A stretch of DNA of 64,000 nt from Brachypalpus laphriformis (GCA_945910035.1 OX246754.1:276549158-276613157); one strand, 5' to 3'. Counted from the first letter of the stretch, positions 45,370-55,880 are shown. A program made the numbers and translations. The notes: generated by a model from the letters alone, not told the origin.

Positions 45370-46250
45370 ATTTTTCAATATAATCCCAAAACGCTCACTT
45401 AGGGCTACCTATAGTGACATATCATCAAAATGTTTTCCTTGTAAGTCTTTAAATTTTAGAATAGGTACTAATCAACAGGTGTCAGGTTAGTACTGTAAAG
45501 CGGATGATCATTTATGAAAGCCACACGACTTCATAGCAGACATGGTAATTTGACTCTTATGAACCGGTGCGTTGCAATTTGACCCTTATGAACCGGTGCG
45601 TTGTCATGAAGTAAGATCACCTTTTTTTTAATTTTCCCCTCCTTCTTACTTCAATAGATTCTCTTAAGCCTATTCAAGCATTAGCTTAGTATTCTCCTGT
45701 GATTCTGGTGCCTTTTGGTTTATTTATAATCTAGTAACAGAATTTTGTTCTGAGTCTCAAAACTCTGTTGCCATTATCTTCCCAACCGATGGTACGAACT
45801 TAAACTTCTTCGCGGCTGGATCATTCCTTTTAAACAACGGAATGAACTTATGCTTTAACTCAGGGTAATAAGTAATAACAATGAATTTCATTTCCAAACC
45901 TGCTAACAACATTCTGCACGGTATTTCCTTTTATGATGCGGCGTAAGCCCTTCTGGGTACCTAACTTGCGCTGATTTTCGACATCCCAATTGTACAATTT
46001 TGAAACTCGTTGTTTTGGATATTCTGTCAAAAATCTTCCATTAGAGCATATTCGGCTTTTAGAACCATTTCACGTGTTGTGACGTTACTTGGTCTTCCAA
46101 GGCGGCCATCATCTTCTAATTACTCTCTAGTATGGTTAAATAAGCCCAGCCACTTTTGACCCATCGTCTTACCAGAGAAAACATTTCCTAAACTGCTTGC
46201 ACATCACTTAATAATTTATTACACTTTTTCCACTTTTTTGTGAGGAATTT
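45370..46250 (-). mobile_element. Third mariner relic, with a 29-bp tandem repeat
   Basis: The minus strand encodes NDPAAKKFKFVPSVGKIMAT near 45770-45840 and KVILLHDNAPVHK near 45590-45625, typical of mariner around the second catalytic Asp. The codons just after it are tandemly duplicated (29-bp units at 45547-45575 and 45576-45604). Many frameshifts are present. Confidence 0.75.
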
Positions 46251-46394
46251 AATTACTGCGCGGAATTCAATATTTGCGATTTTTAAAGCAACACAGACTT
46301 TTACTTATTCTTTCGACTTCTGTGAACTAATTACGAAATCAACAAGAAACTTTACATTTATACCTAAAAGAATATTACCTGATAACAAAAAAGT

Positions 46395-46455
46395 GGGCTG
46401 GGGCATGAAATCCCGCAAAAAAAAATCCCGGCTGCAGAATTCCGCATCCCATAAC
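46395..46455. repeat. Short GGGATT/AATCCC-rich block
   Basis: Contains AATCCCGGCTGCAGAATTCC. In reverse complement it matches the block at 47905-47935 (GCGGAATTCTG then CCGGGATTTT). Confidence 0.45.
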
Positions 46456-46499
46456 CCATAACATGATTGTGTGCGTGCATAGTTTAGATTTCGTTAGAT

Positions 46500-47640
46500 G
46501 GCTATCCTTCGTAATCGTTAGGTTTCACTTAAACCAAATAAGGTCCACTGTGTTACCATGTGAGCCGGTTATTTCCGTTGCTCTTGGAACTATTTTGATT
46601 TCTTGTCTAATTTGAGGATAGTGCTGGGCATCCGCCGAAATGTATGCAAATGTGAAAGGGGGATTCCTCCTCTTCTTCGTCCATACATCTGCGAGAAAAA
46701 TCATTGGTCGGAACTCCAAGTTCCGCGGCGTTCCTCTCTAGTACGCAATGACCAGTAAACTGTCCAACTATTAGACCTATGCGTGGTCTGCTTATCAGTA
46801 GCAGGCGTTTTGTTTTTCTTTTATTTAATTGTGGCCATGTTTGTCTCGCATGGTTACATGTGTCAAGATTGCGCCATCTCTCATTGGCCTGATTCAGTGC
46901 CGCTATAGAAATTTTGTATCTTGCAGTTCCTATAGGTAGATGCAGCCCCCTTCCTTCGTAGAGAGCTCCTCTTTCGTGCCATTTTTAGCTAATTCGTCTG
47001 CTCTGAAGTTACCTGAAATGTTCGAATGACCAGGAACTCAGCACAGAATGAGATTGTAATAATTCGTTATCCTATTTAGGGATGTGCGACATTGGTTTAA
47101 TAATTTAGATCTTATTATTAGTGATTCGCCTTTAAAGCTGGCTGGCTGTCGGTGTAAATTACGATGTCCGTGTTCAATATCGATCTTATCGACAGCCATT
47201 CAGCCGCTTCACGAATAGCCTTAACCTCCGCTTGGAATATACTGCAATAATCTGATAGCCTAAAATACTTTTCCATATCCAGGGGTGCCAAGAACATGCC
47301 TGCCCCTACGCCATCCTCTGTCGTAGACCCATCGGTGTATATTTCCAAAGCGGAATCTTTTAGGATAACATTCTCCGCCCAATTCTGTTGAGCGGGAATG
47401 TTTGTATTGTATTAAATATTGAAGTCTCGACGGTGTTGAGTAGACTGTGATTTTGGCATGACCTATTATAACTGATTCACTGTGATGGTTCTTTCAGTCG
47501 CAAACCGATTTTATTGCTACCTCCTTCCCATAAATATATAGCGGAATAATATATAACATTCTTTCTAGCGCCACCGCAGGAGTCGTGCGAAGAGCACCGG
47601 AAACGCAGATGTGTGCGTGCATAAGACTCTAAAAACATCT
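46500..47640 (-). mobile_element. R1/LOA-like RNase H relic
   Basis: The minus strand encodes EIYTDGSTTEDGVGAGMFLA and FQAEVKAIREAAEWLSIRS and VIYTDSQPALKA (47118-47348). Farther down are a Cys-rich end with DEEEE (near 46670) and drifted sequence. No clear tail. Confidence 0.75.
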
Positions 47641-47869
47641 AATACGTTATACACACAATGGGGAATACTATTCATGTGTGTGTGAGTAGAACATATATCC
47701 AACCTTAGCTATTATGCAAAAGTTGAATAAATTGAAATCAAGGCGAATTAAACAGTACGAGTACTTGGGTGGGTTAAAAGGATTTCATACTATGAAACAT
47801 TCTTCGACTCATAAACCGGATGGCATTCGGCTTCACATGCAGGTGCTCAGGGCGCCGCTACTCGGCGTG

Positions 47870-48030
47870 TTACAAATACCGCGCAGGATTTCTGTCAATG
47901 TTCTGCAGGCGGAATTCTGGGTGCCGGGATTTTATGCTGCGAGATTCTTAAAATTGTGTGATTTTTCCATGCGGGATTCTGTATTGTTTCTGTATGATTC
48001 TGTATTCTGGATTCTAAAATTCTAACCCTA
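47870..48030. repeat. Degenerate GGATTCTG repeat block
   Basis: About seven loosely repeated units around GGATTCTG or GGGATTTTATG. It pairs in inverted orientation with 46395-46455. May be the remains of terminal repeats or a minisatellite. Confidence 0.4.
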
Positions 48031-48986
48031 GTCCTTCCTACCTTAACCCCTATTCCGCGAACTTAAGAAAACTCCACAAAAGTCGCTTTCACTTTCGAGA
48101 ATTATTGTCCCATGCCAAGTATATTTTAAGCCCACACAGTCAATTTTAATATTCTTAGATAGAGTAATCAATATCATATGCTTGCATGAGAAACTAATTT
48201 AGTCAGACCTCCTTTCGGTTACGATGCTATCCAAGAGATGATGCGTGGTTGCAATCCTCACTTTATAGAACGATTGGTCCTCTTTTCATTCTAAGTTAAG
48301 CATCGCGTCTATCCATCTTGTGATGAACTTCTTTACCTGTAAGTCTTCCAGAGCTTCGTGTATTGTTGGTTGTGGACCCTTGCGATGAGAAGAGTTGTAG
48401 TTATTGTATCCTTTTTGAGTTCCCGTGAATATTGATTGTTAGATAACCCCGAACCGTACACTCTCTACCAAGAAATCTGTTGACTGTTGATCAGTCCTTT
48501 TATTTATAGATTCTCAAAGCTTTCAACACAATGAGCAGTGTTTCTTTTACATTACTTGGGGTGGGAATTATGACCGTATCTATCTTCTGTTTTTCGCTGT
48601 ATTTAGCTGCTAGTCTTGGTCCTGAGTTGAGCATTAAGAGCGATAGGAAACTTATTATGTATTTTTGTAAGCTTCCTCATATGATGTAATTTCTTAGCTG
48701 GGACCTCAGATGTGGATTAGCCTATGTAATATTCTAGGGCAGGAAAGTTGTTGATCAGTTATTGTTTTGAGAAGGATAGAATTTACGATCGACTGCTCAG
48801 AGGCGGATAAACTCAGTAGATTGGAAGTCTTACAGAATACCGCCAATCACTTCTTGATCGATAACATTAATGCTTCCACTACCGTTTTCCAAGAAAGGTA
48901 TTAGCTACTCAAACTTACATGTATATATATATATATATATATTCAAACTAAAAAATAAGAACGAAATAAAAAATTCAAATTCTCAC
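48031..48986. other. Intron sequence with a TA microsatellite
   Basis: A (TA)n run lies at about 48922-48942, just downstream of exon 1 of the minus-strand gene. No element or gene recognised elsewhere in the stretch. Confidence 0.45.
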
Positions 48987-49265
48987 CTCAAAATCCCGCC
49001 TTGCAGCCAATAGTGCAACATCCTCATTTGAGAAGCATTTCTTGCGGCAGCCAGTCTCTCCGAATAAATTCGTGCCCACAAAATTTTTGATCATCCTCAC
49101 CTTTTTAGTCGGTCTCTCTTCTTCCACATCATCATTCTCGTCATATTCTACAACCTTCGTGTCAACAACGGCTTCATATTTGTCATCCTCAGAGTCTGCT
49201 GCACTCTTGTGTATAATTCTCAAGGAAACAATAATTGTAAAAAATAAAAAACAAATTATCCGCAT
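48987..49265 (-). CDS. Exon 1 of the nested membrane-protein gene
   Basis: ATG at 49265; 93 codons; donor GAG|GTGAGA at 48986-48981, phase 0. The first ~22 residues are a clear signal peptide (MRIICFLFFTIIVSLRII). An acidic stretch follows (DSEDDKYEAVVDTKVVEYDE) and then NLFGETGCRKKCFSNEDVA. The exon fits in phase to the exon 2 acceptors at both 40397 and 32973. A short out-of-frame AUG at about 49280 precedes the start and could damp translation. The start lies 147 bases upstream of the RUFY RUN exon on the other strand. Confidence 0.75.
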
Positions 49266-49411
49266 TGTATCCCACTGACATAGTTTGCCTTTCAATCGTG
49301 AAAAAAACTGTCCCGACAACAAGTTCTCAGAGAAGTTGATTCGAAAACTTTAAACTCCTAGTCGAAAACCGCAAATTTTCAAAGACCACATTTCTTATTT
49401 TGAACTTACAG

Positions 49412-49590
49412 CACGTGAACCCTCCGAAATCGAACGAAGTAATCTGGTTAATATCTGTAAACTAGTGGTCAAGGAGCTCCTCGAACAGTCCTTGAGGTAT
49501 GGTCGAATGCTGGACTCAGATCATTTACCGTTGCAGCATTTTTTCATTGTTATTGAACATGTCTTGGGTCACGGCCTACGACCGAAGAAG
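49412..49590 (+). CDS. RUFY: RUFY exon: start of RUN domain
   Basis: Acceptor CTTACAG at 49411, donor AAG|GTTCGT at 49591. It encodes EPSEIERSNLVNICKLVVKE, then LLEQSLRYGRMLDSDHLPLQ and HFFIVIEHVLGHGLRPKK, the first part of a RUN domain closely matching vertebrate RUFY1/2. RUN domains bind small GTPases and motors. The exon opens with two bases of a split codon and accepts phase-1 donors at both 23421 and 2769. Confidence 0.9.
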
Positions 49591-49644
49591 GTTCGTTTCT
49601 TTTAAGATATGTGGTAGTCATGATAATCACTTGGTCCTATCTAG

Positions 49645-49899
49645 GGTCTTCTTGGACCGCGTAAAGAACTCTGGGATCTCTTACAAAGTGTGGAAAATTA
49701 CTGCATTGAGGCACAAGATATAACAGCTAGTGTTCGTGATCTACCGACAGTTCGGACACACATCGGTCGAGCGCGCGCCTGGCTTCGAATAGCCTTGATG
49801 CAGAAGAAGCTAGCGGACTATCTTCAAGCACTAATTGAGCACCGCGATGACGCCTTGGTGGAATACTACGAACCACACGCCTTAATGATGAGCGACGAG
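49645..49899 (+). CDS. RUFY: RUFY exon: middle of RUN domain
   Basis: 85 codons, phase 0 at both ends (CTAG|GGT and GAG|GTAGGA). It encodes GLLGPRKELWDLLQSVENYC, then AQDITASVRDLPTVRTHIGR and ARAWLRIALMQKKLADYLQA, a canonical RUFY RUN block. The preceding intron is 54 bases. Confidence 0.9.
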
Positions 49900-49954
49900 G
49901 TAGGAACATGCTGAAGTTTTGTAGTAAGAATTAGTTTTTGACTCCACCTTTCAG

Positions 49955-50193
49955 ATTGTGGTCATAATGGGTATCCTGGTTGGCCTCAATGTCATAGATT
50001 GTAATTTATGTGTGAAAGAGGAAGACTTGGACTCCCAGCAGGGTGTAATAGATTTCTCTTTATACCTACGTTCGAGTTCACGCGCCGCCGAAACCGATGA
50101 CGATGGGAATAACGCACTCGAAGGACCCGGCGGTAATATGATAGCAGTTCTTGATCAAAAGAACTACATAGAGGAGCTGAATAGGCACTTAAA
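49955..50193 (+). CDS. RUFY: RUFY exon: end of RUN domain
   Basis: Encodes IVVIMGILVGLNVIDCNLCV, KEEDLDSQQGVIDFSLYLRS, then a short linker and NYIEELNRHL. The donor AA|GTAAAG (50194) is in phase 2. The sequence is very close to vertebrate RUFY (GLNVID, EDLDSQ, GVIDFS). Confidence 0.9.
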
Positions 50194-50247
50194 GTAAAGC
50201 TTTGAGTTCAATATTTGTGGTACCAAATCTAATCTCATTCATTTCAG

Positions 50248-50393
50248 TGCAACGGTAGCCAATTTACAGGCTAAAGTTGAATCATTGACTACCACAAATG
50301 CTTTAATGAAAGAGGACTTGGCTATTGCCAGAAACAGTCTCTTGGCCCTGCAAGCTGAGAATCAAGCTCTGCGACAAAACATTCATGGCCATA
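50248..50393 (+). CDS. RUFY: RUFY exon: first coiled coil
   Basis: Acceptor TTTCAG|TGCAAC; the first codon, shared with the previous exon, is Asn. It encodes ATVANLQAKVESLTTTNALM then KEDLAIARNSLLALQAENQA, heptad-like. Donor CATA|GTATGT in phase 1. Confidence 0.85.
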
Positions 50394-50450
50394 GTATGTT
50401 GTTGTATAATCCTTGTGTGTGTGTGTTGTTTAATGCATGTTATTTCTTAG

Positions 50451-50740
50451 ATCAATTAGTTCCTGCAGCTTCCATGCAATCGGTACACAGTGACAATAGC
50501 TCAAGCTCTGGTGATAAGGCAACCTCAGAGGCACAAGTGGAAGCTCTCGCCGAAGAACAAAAGAAAACTCAAGAACTCGAAAAGGAACTAAAATTGCAAG
50601 TATCTCTTAAGGCTGAGTCCGATATGGCTATGAAGTTGCTAGAAAAGGACATACATGAGAAACAGGATACGATTGTTTCTCTGCGAAGACAGCTAGACGA
50701 TATAAAGCAGATCAACTTGGAAATGTATAGGAAGTTGCAG
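50451..50740 (+). CDS. RUFY: RUFY exon: coiled coil
   Basis: Acceptor TTCTTAG|ATCAAT. Encodes NQLVPAASMQSVHSDNSSSS and then a long coiled coil (EEQKKTQELEKELKLQVSLK, QDTIVSLRRQLDDIKQINLE, MYRKLQ). Donor CAG|GTTTGT at 50741, phase 0. It is followed by two alternative downstream acceptors, 56662 and 57628, both of which start with Glu-Cys-Glu. Confidence 0.85.
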
Positions 50741-51091
50741 GTTTGTATTGTGCCGAAAGCGGAGAACACTTAGTTTTGTTGTTTATTATTTGTACATAAT
50801 ACTCGTATATCCGACAATTTTTTTTTTTAAAGTATATTATGCTTTTGTTGTATTACACCCTGGAATATGGGAATACACCTAGACAGTTTTAGTTTTTATT
50901 TCATATGCCCATTCATTTACACTGAAATAGCTTGCAGTAGGCATTTGTCGAAAGAAACTCAAATTGGAACTAATGATGTACTTTGTATGTATAACTTTAC
51001 TTAGAATTGTGTTTAAACGAAGCTAGAAGCTACTTAAGTAGTTTTATTGTCTAGAAATCATTTATCACGGATAGAATTAAATACAAAAAAT
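50741..51091 (+). other. RUFY intron, no element recognised
   Basis: AT-rich sequence ahead of the MITE cluster. Confidence 0.4.
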
Positions 51092-51212
51092 CAGCCTTCC
51101 CTCGGAATTCTTCCCCGAACAGAAATTTCGTATCTTCAATAAAAAGGAACAAAAACAATTCCCCAAAGGGTAAATTAGGTATCGTGAATTGTCCTGAATT
51201 GCCATTCGCAAT

Positions 51213-51431
51213 CAGCCCTATTGTGAATAAATTCCCCCCCCCATGGAATTATTCTCCGAACAAGAAAACAGGTTTTTCCGAAGGGGAGAAAATAATCTCC
51301 CGCGGAAAAAAGGGGGAACCATAAACCGTTAAAACTCTCTTGAATTGTCATTTTTTCCATTTTCTTTTTCAAAGACGGCTATTTTTTTTCGGGGAAAAAT
51401 TCCGCGCCAGAGTTTATTCACGACAGGGCTG
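51213..51431. mobile_element. MITE with AAT target duplication, copy 2
   Basis: Ends CAGCCCTATTGTGAATAAAT and, inward from the right, CAGCCCTGTCGTGAATAAAC. AAT flanks at 51210-51212 and 51432-51434. Subterminal GGAATT and CCGAAC words match the copy at 27800-28042. Confidence 0.8.
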
Positions 51432-51520
51432 AATGCCCTTCTTTCCGGTAATTTTTTTTATTTTTCGAAGATATCTAATATTTCACTGAGAGAAAATTTA
51501 TTCACAATAGAGCTGAATAC

Positions 51521-51627
51521 GTGGCGAATCCCACAGGCGGATCAGTAGAAATGCGGTGAAGTGGGAGGGTTGTGATCCCTTGTTTTCGGATCATAGCCTC
51601 GCTGATAAAAGGAAGAAGAAGAAGAAG
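51521..51627 (+). mobile_element. Short ~100-bp retroposon, copy 2
   Basis: Begins GTGGCGAATCCCACAGGCGG and ends in a (GAA)n tail. The perfect 15-base duplication AATAGAGCTGAATAC lies at 51506-51520 and 51628-51642. Confidence 0.85.
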
Positions 51628-51974
51628 AATAGAGCTGAATACATATTTTTCCGGGTGAATTTTTTCCTCTTTCCGAGGATACCCAATTTTTTACTTATAG
51701 CAAATTTGTTCATGATAGAGCTGAATATTTCCAACCCATATTAACGCAATCAATACCATACTTATGGAAAGTAATAACGAATAATGCTACGTAGGCCCCA
51801 TTTATGAGTGGATAATTTTGAATTGATTTTAATTATTAATGTACGGTTTCACTTGGTTCTACTACTCGTATAATTGAGTGGGTCAGAGCAAAACTGAACC
51901 AAGTCCAGTCCTACATATTTTGAGAAATGGAAACGTTTGTGTTAAGCGCTGTGGACGAGTAAACTTACATACAT

Positions 51975-52235
51975 ATTTGGCACAACAGCCCATGAAGTGT
52001 CTAGGCGTAGCCTCTCGCAATCACTCGTGTTGTGTGCGTTATATTTTTCGCACGAATTTAAGGGACCTACAATACAATTTTGTGCCGTATCCGAAAGGCA
52101 ATTTTTATTTTGTGTTTTTTTGAGAAGCTTTCTCATAACAACAATACTCTCGGATGTTTGGCAAACGTTTGCGAGAGGTGGGACCGTGAAAAAACGTTTG
52201 GTGTTGTCTGGGATTCGAACATGGAACCTGTGGAT
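51975..52235 (-). mobile_element. tRNA-derived SINE, partial copy
   Basis: It has the family tail and body (AACAGCCCATGAAGTG, TGTGTGCGTTATATTTTTCG, CGTTTGCGAGAGGTGGGACC) and part of the head (GGGATTCGAAC). The 5' end is lost and the body carries an extra ATTTTGTGTTTTTT stretch. Confidence 0.7.
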
Positions 52236-52249
52236 GAGTCCTCGCGAAA

Positions 52250-52830
52250 AATGTTGTAGCGGTTTTTTCATAAAATTACTGCTAAAATATTAGCTTTATC
52301 TATAGAATTTCAAGGCTTTGTACCTATGCTATAACTGTGGCGTAAGAATGACAGAACTCAAGAAAATTTGCTCTTAGTCCACTTATGCTCGTTGTTAGAC
52401 TAAAAAGAAATGTCACAACAATACGAGAACGCTACACCAGATACTATCAATTAGCGCCAGCTTATGATTAGCAGATTGACGATACGTGGAGATGTGCATG
52501 GGTAGGCGAACTTGGATTTGCTTCACCACTGCTCCGACAGTTTTCCCGTTTCTTTCACAAATCCCGCTACTGCTTTATATGAGAGATCTAGTAAACTAAG
52601 AATTGGGTATTCAAAATTTATCTTATCTCGATTTAAACAAAAGGCCTTGGTTCGCTTTTGCTCTAATCCACTCATTTACTGCAACTAAAGAAATATATTT
52701 TTAAAATTATTAATATGCGTAATTTAAACATGCGTGCTAGAAGCGTGCTACCAAATTGGCTTGATAACGAACATCACAGACCAAGCCACTAATAGCGCTT
52801 GGAGTTTCTACTACATCTTATGTCCTGTAT
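52250..52830. other. RUFY intron, no element recognised
   Basis: AT-rich. No coding signal or repeat recognised. Confidence 0.35.
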
Positions 52831-53725
52831 CCCCTTATGGGTCCTAGGGCCTCTACTACGCCTACGGCCATTGTGTACGGTTTCTGGCAATGTGTCTGAG
52901 TTCTCCCCAACTTTTCCCTAACTGCCGTGCCTCCTTCTCGACTGTTCTGCGCCATGTTCTCCTCGGACCACCAGGTCTTCTGCCATCCTGATTAAGAGGG
53001 TTCCATTGCATAGCATGGTTCGCTATGGAGCTGTCACCCTTTCGGAACGTGTGACCAATCCACTGCCACTTCCGCCGTTGGATAGTTGTGCCTATTGGTT
53101 CCTGACCCGTTATCTCGTAAAGGTGTTCGTTAGAGATACGATTGGGCCAGAAAATCCTTAAGATATTACGCAGACACCTATTAACGAACGTTTTCAGCTT
53201 TCTGGTGATAGTAGTGGTCACTCTCCACGTGCTGCAACCATATAGCAGCACGGATTCAACGTTGGAGCGGAACAGTCTTATTTTGGTGCTCAAACTGATT
53301 GCATTGCTTCGCCATATTTTGGACAATATCCCGAACGCGGACTTTGCTTTGGCGATCCTGTTGGCTATATCCAGTTTGGTTCCACCATCGGTCGAGACAA
53401 TACTCCCAAGATACTGGAAATCCTCTACTCTCTCTACCGGTTGTCCAGCAATGCATATTTGAGCCGATGAGTTTGTTACAAGGCTGATCATTTTAGTTTT
53501 TGCCGTATTAATTTTCAGCCCGACGACACCTGCCTACCTCTCCACATCTGCTGTCATTTGGTGGAGGTCCATAATTCAGTGGGAGAGTAAGCATACATCG
53601 TCTGCGTAGTCAAGATGTTTCAGTTGAGATGTAAGAGTCCATCGAATTCCTCCGTTTCCCGTCGACAAAGCTGCATGAAGCACATCGCTAATCACCAATA
53701 GGAACGATATTGGTTCTACTACATA
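52831..53725 (-). mobile_element. Endonuclease-RT type non-LTR relic, 3' part
   Basis: One intact frame at 52862-53491 encodes the post-catalytic region: FQYLGSIVSTDGGTKLDIAN, KIRLFRSNVESVLLYGCSTW, RRKWQWIGHTFRKGDSSIAN, QDGRRPGGPRRTWRRTVEKE. The upstream frame still reads HLDYADDV near 53595-53620. It is 5' truncated. This protein type is common in RTE/CR1-related elements. Confidence 0.8.
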
Positions 53726-54026
53726 GTAAAATACCACATTTTGGTAGAAATAAATAACCAGATGTATCTTAAATTTAATCTGCTGTTTTTAAAATGTCAC
53801 GCTGGCGACTATATTTTGGGATGGCATTTTCATGCTTTGGGGCTGGAGCTTAAGAAGATGATCTATTGTTTCGTTAACGACAATGCCATCGTACTTACTC
53901 AGAAAAACGTATAACTGACTAGTCTTTTGCGGTTCAAGATTTTCGGCGGTTCAAAGTTCAAAGTGTGGCCAGTGGCAGATCAAAACAATTGGCGCCCAAC
54001 ATAAGTTCTGCATATTCTTATTGGTT
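53726..54026. other. Stretch without a recognised feature
   Basis: No gene or element recognised; near 53860 a few mariner-like codons may be present but are not convincing. Confidence 0.35.
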
Positions 54027-54042
54027 CCATAAATATATTACA

Positions 54043-54336
54043 AATACAAATATTTGGTGCAACAGCTCTTTAAAGTGCCAGGGCCTAGCTTCTCGCAACC
54101 ACTCACGTTGTGTGCGTTATATTTTTCACGCGAATGTAAGGGACCTGCAGTTTAATGCCGGATCCGAACGGCGATTTGAGAAGCTTTTTTCGTGACAACA
54201 ATACTCTCGGATGTTTGTCAGACGCTCGCGAGAGGTGGGACCGTGAAACAAAACTTGTTGGTATTTTCTGGGATTCGAACTTGGAACCTCATGCGTAGTG
54301 ATCCAACACACTAACCACTTACGCCACGGCGCCCAC
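54043..54336 (-). mobile_element. tRNA-derived SINE, copy 5
   Basis: It has the best-preserved flanks of the family: a perfect 16-base duplication, CCATAAATATATTACA, at 54027-54042 and 54337-54352. Head boxes and body are intact. Confidence 0.9.
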
Positions 54337-54352
54337 CCATAAATATATTACA

Positions 54353-54639
54353 GGAATTCTATTGTTCTATCTCACTCATCCCTCACTCATCCTTCTGTCA
54401 TCATAGGTATCACCTTCTTCCTACTAAACTAGCGACAATTAGATCTTGTAAAATATTCGCCCTCAGGCGACCAATATCATTTTCAATAAAACCCTTATTT
54501 GGATTGAGACTCCAGTGTCAGCATGTGCTACCAGTATTGCCATTCTATGAAAATCCCTGGATATTTTGTGGAACATATTGAAAAGAAACAGTAAAACGTT
54601 CATAGAAAGACTCACGCCTCAATAAAGCTTACGTGTGGT
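54353..54639. other. Stretch without a recognised feature
   Basis: AT-rich, no gene recognised; may contain the 5' part of the mariner relic that follows. Confidence 0.35.
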
Positions 54640-55195
54640 GGAAATTTATTTCCAGAATTCGTGTTCCGTACGCCAAAATTATAGAGCGCTTCGTCTATTT
54701 TTTTGGTGCGCATAATCGTCGATCTGAGCAAACTATTCGTCGAACCATCGATAAATTAACATCTGGAGTCAGTCGAATCCTGAAGAGGTTCTTGAAACTC
54801 CATTACATCCAGAAAAGTGGTATAATCGGTCCTTATTTTTTTCAAAAATGAGGCCGACCTCGCGTTACGGTCAATGGAGATCGTTACTGAACTATACTCA
54901 AGGAAATTTTTTTTCAAAACATGATAGCGATATGTGCCATACGCCGACCGACACTATTGATTTATTGACATCACAATTTGACGAAAGGATGATTTTTCGA
55001 AATGAACCTGTCAATTGGCCTCCGAAATCACGCGATTTGACACCTACCGACTATTTTCTTCGGGGTCACCTGAAGGCATTGGTTTATGCGGATAAACCAG
55101 CAATTATTGGCGAATTGGAAGCCAATATTGTGATTGCTATGCACGATGTAGAGGCGGAATTACCAATTAAATGTGGTCAAAAATTCGACTGAAGG
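54640..55195 (+). mobile_element. Tc1/mariner relic, relative of the 17983 copy
   Basis: Pieces encode HNRRSEQTIRRTIDKL near 54710-54755 and, at 55010-55190, VNWPPKSRDLTPTDYFLRGH, then LKALVYADKPAIIGELEANI. The third catalytic Asp (RDLTPTDYF) is present; the rest is deleted. Confidence 0.75.
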
Positions 55196-55331
55196 GATGA
55201 CCTGTCTAAAATATAGCCTATGGGTTATATGCCCTAAATTGTATTCGAACATTAAATGCCAAAAATGTTTCAAACAAATGAAATGAAAACATGGCTATTT
55301 AGTTGATTTTTGTGTGTTTTTTTCGCTTCAA

Positions 55332-55439
55332 GTTCTTTTTCTTCTTCCTTTTATCAGCGAGGTTATGATCCGAAAATAAGGGATCATAACCCTCCCACTT
55401 CACTGCATTTCTACTGATCCGCCTGTGGGGTTCGCAGCG
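55332..55439 (-). mobile_element. Short ~100-bp retroposon, copy 3
   Basis: Reverse orientation with a CTTCTTCC tail on the left. The duplication TTTCGCTTCAA lies at 55321-55331 and 55440-55450. Confidence 0.85.
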
Positions 55440-55450
55440 TTTCGCTTCAA

Positions 55451-55875
55451 ATTAATCGCTAAAAAAAAACACCCTTCAGTATACCACCTCAAGGTGGTCA
55501 AATTTTGTAACAGAGGATGTTGATTTTGCGTCGTCAATAAGTATTTCATGCTTTTTTTAATTTAACGCATTACTACTATCGTGCCTCACGTTATACAGAT
55601 AAATTTGGTGCCAAATAGCAGCCCTATCAGTAGTTAAGGGTATAAGGAGTACATTTCTAGAAGGTGTATTTGTTTTGATTGTAAGGAAGCAGAAGTGTAA
55701 AGGCAGATTTATCCTTCCAGGTCTTTGAAGTCTTTAGCCTAATTAGTAGAATCCTCTGTTCTTAGAAACAGTCTTAGACTTCAAACTAGAATAGTAATGT
55801 TCAGATGAATACTACACTTCTTGAGAAAATGGTTTAGATGTATAATCCTTGGTTTCTTCTAGGTTTGTGTGGATT
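55451..55875. other. RUFY intron, no element recognised
   Basis: AT-rich, no coding signal. Confidence 0.35.
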
Positions 55876-55880
55876 GTTAA

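Larger units (their letters stand above)
51092..51735. mobile_element. MITE cluster of the AAT family
   Basis: Several partial copies with CCTCGGAATT/CCCCGAACA and GTTCATGATAGAGCTGAATA words surround one complete copy at 51213-51431. A short retroposon is inserted at 51521-51627. Confidence 0.65.

Noticed and set aside
48922..48942. TA run as a promoter TATA box
   Set aside because: It lies downstream of exon 1 of the minus-strand gene and is a simple microsatellite.
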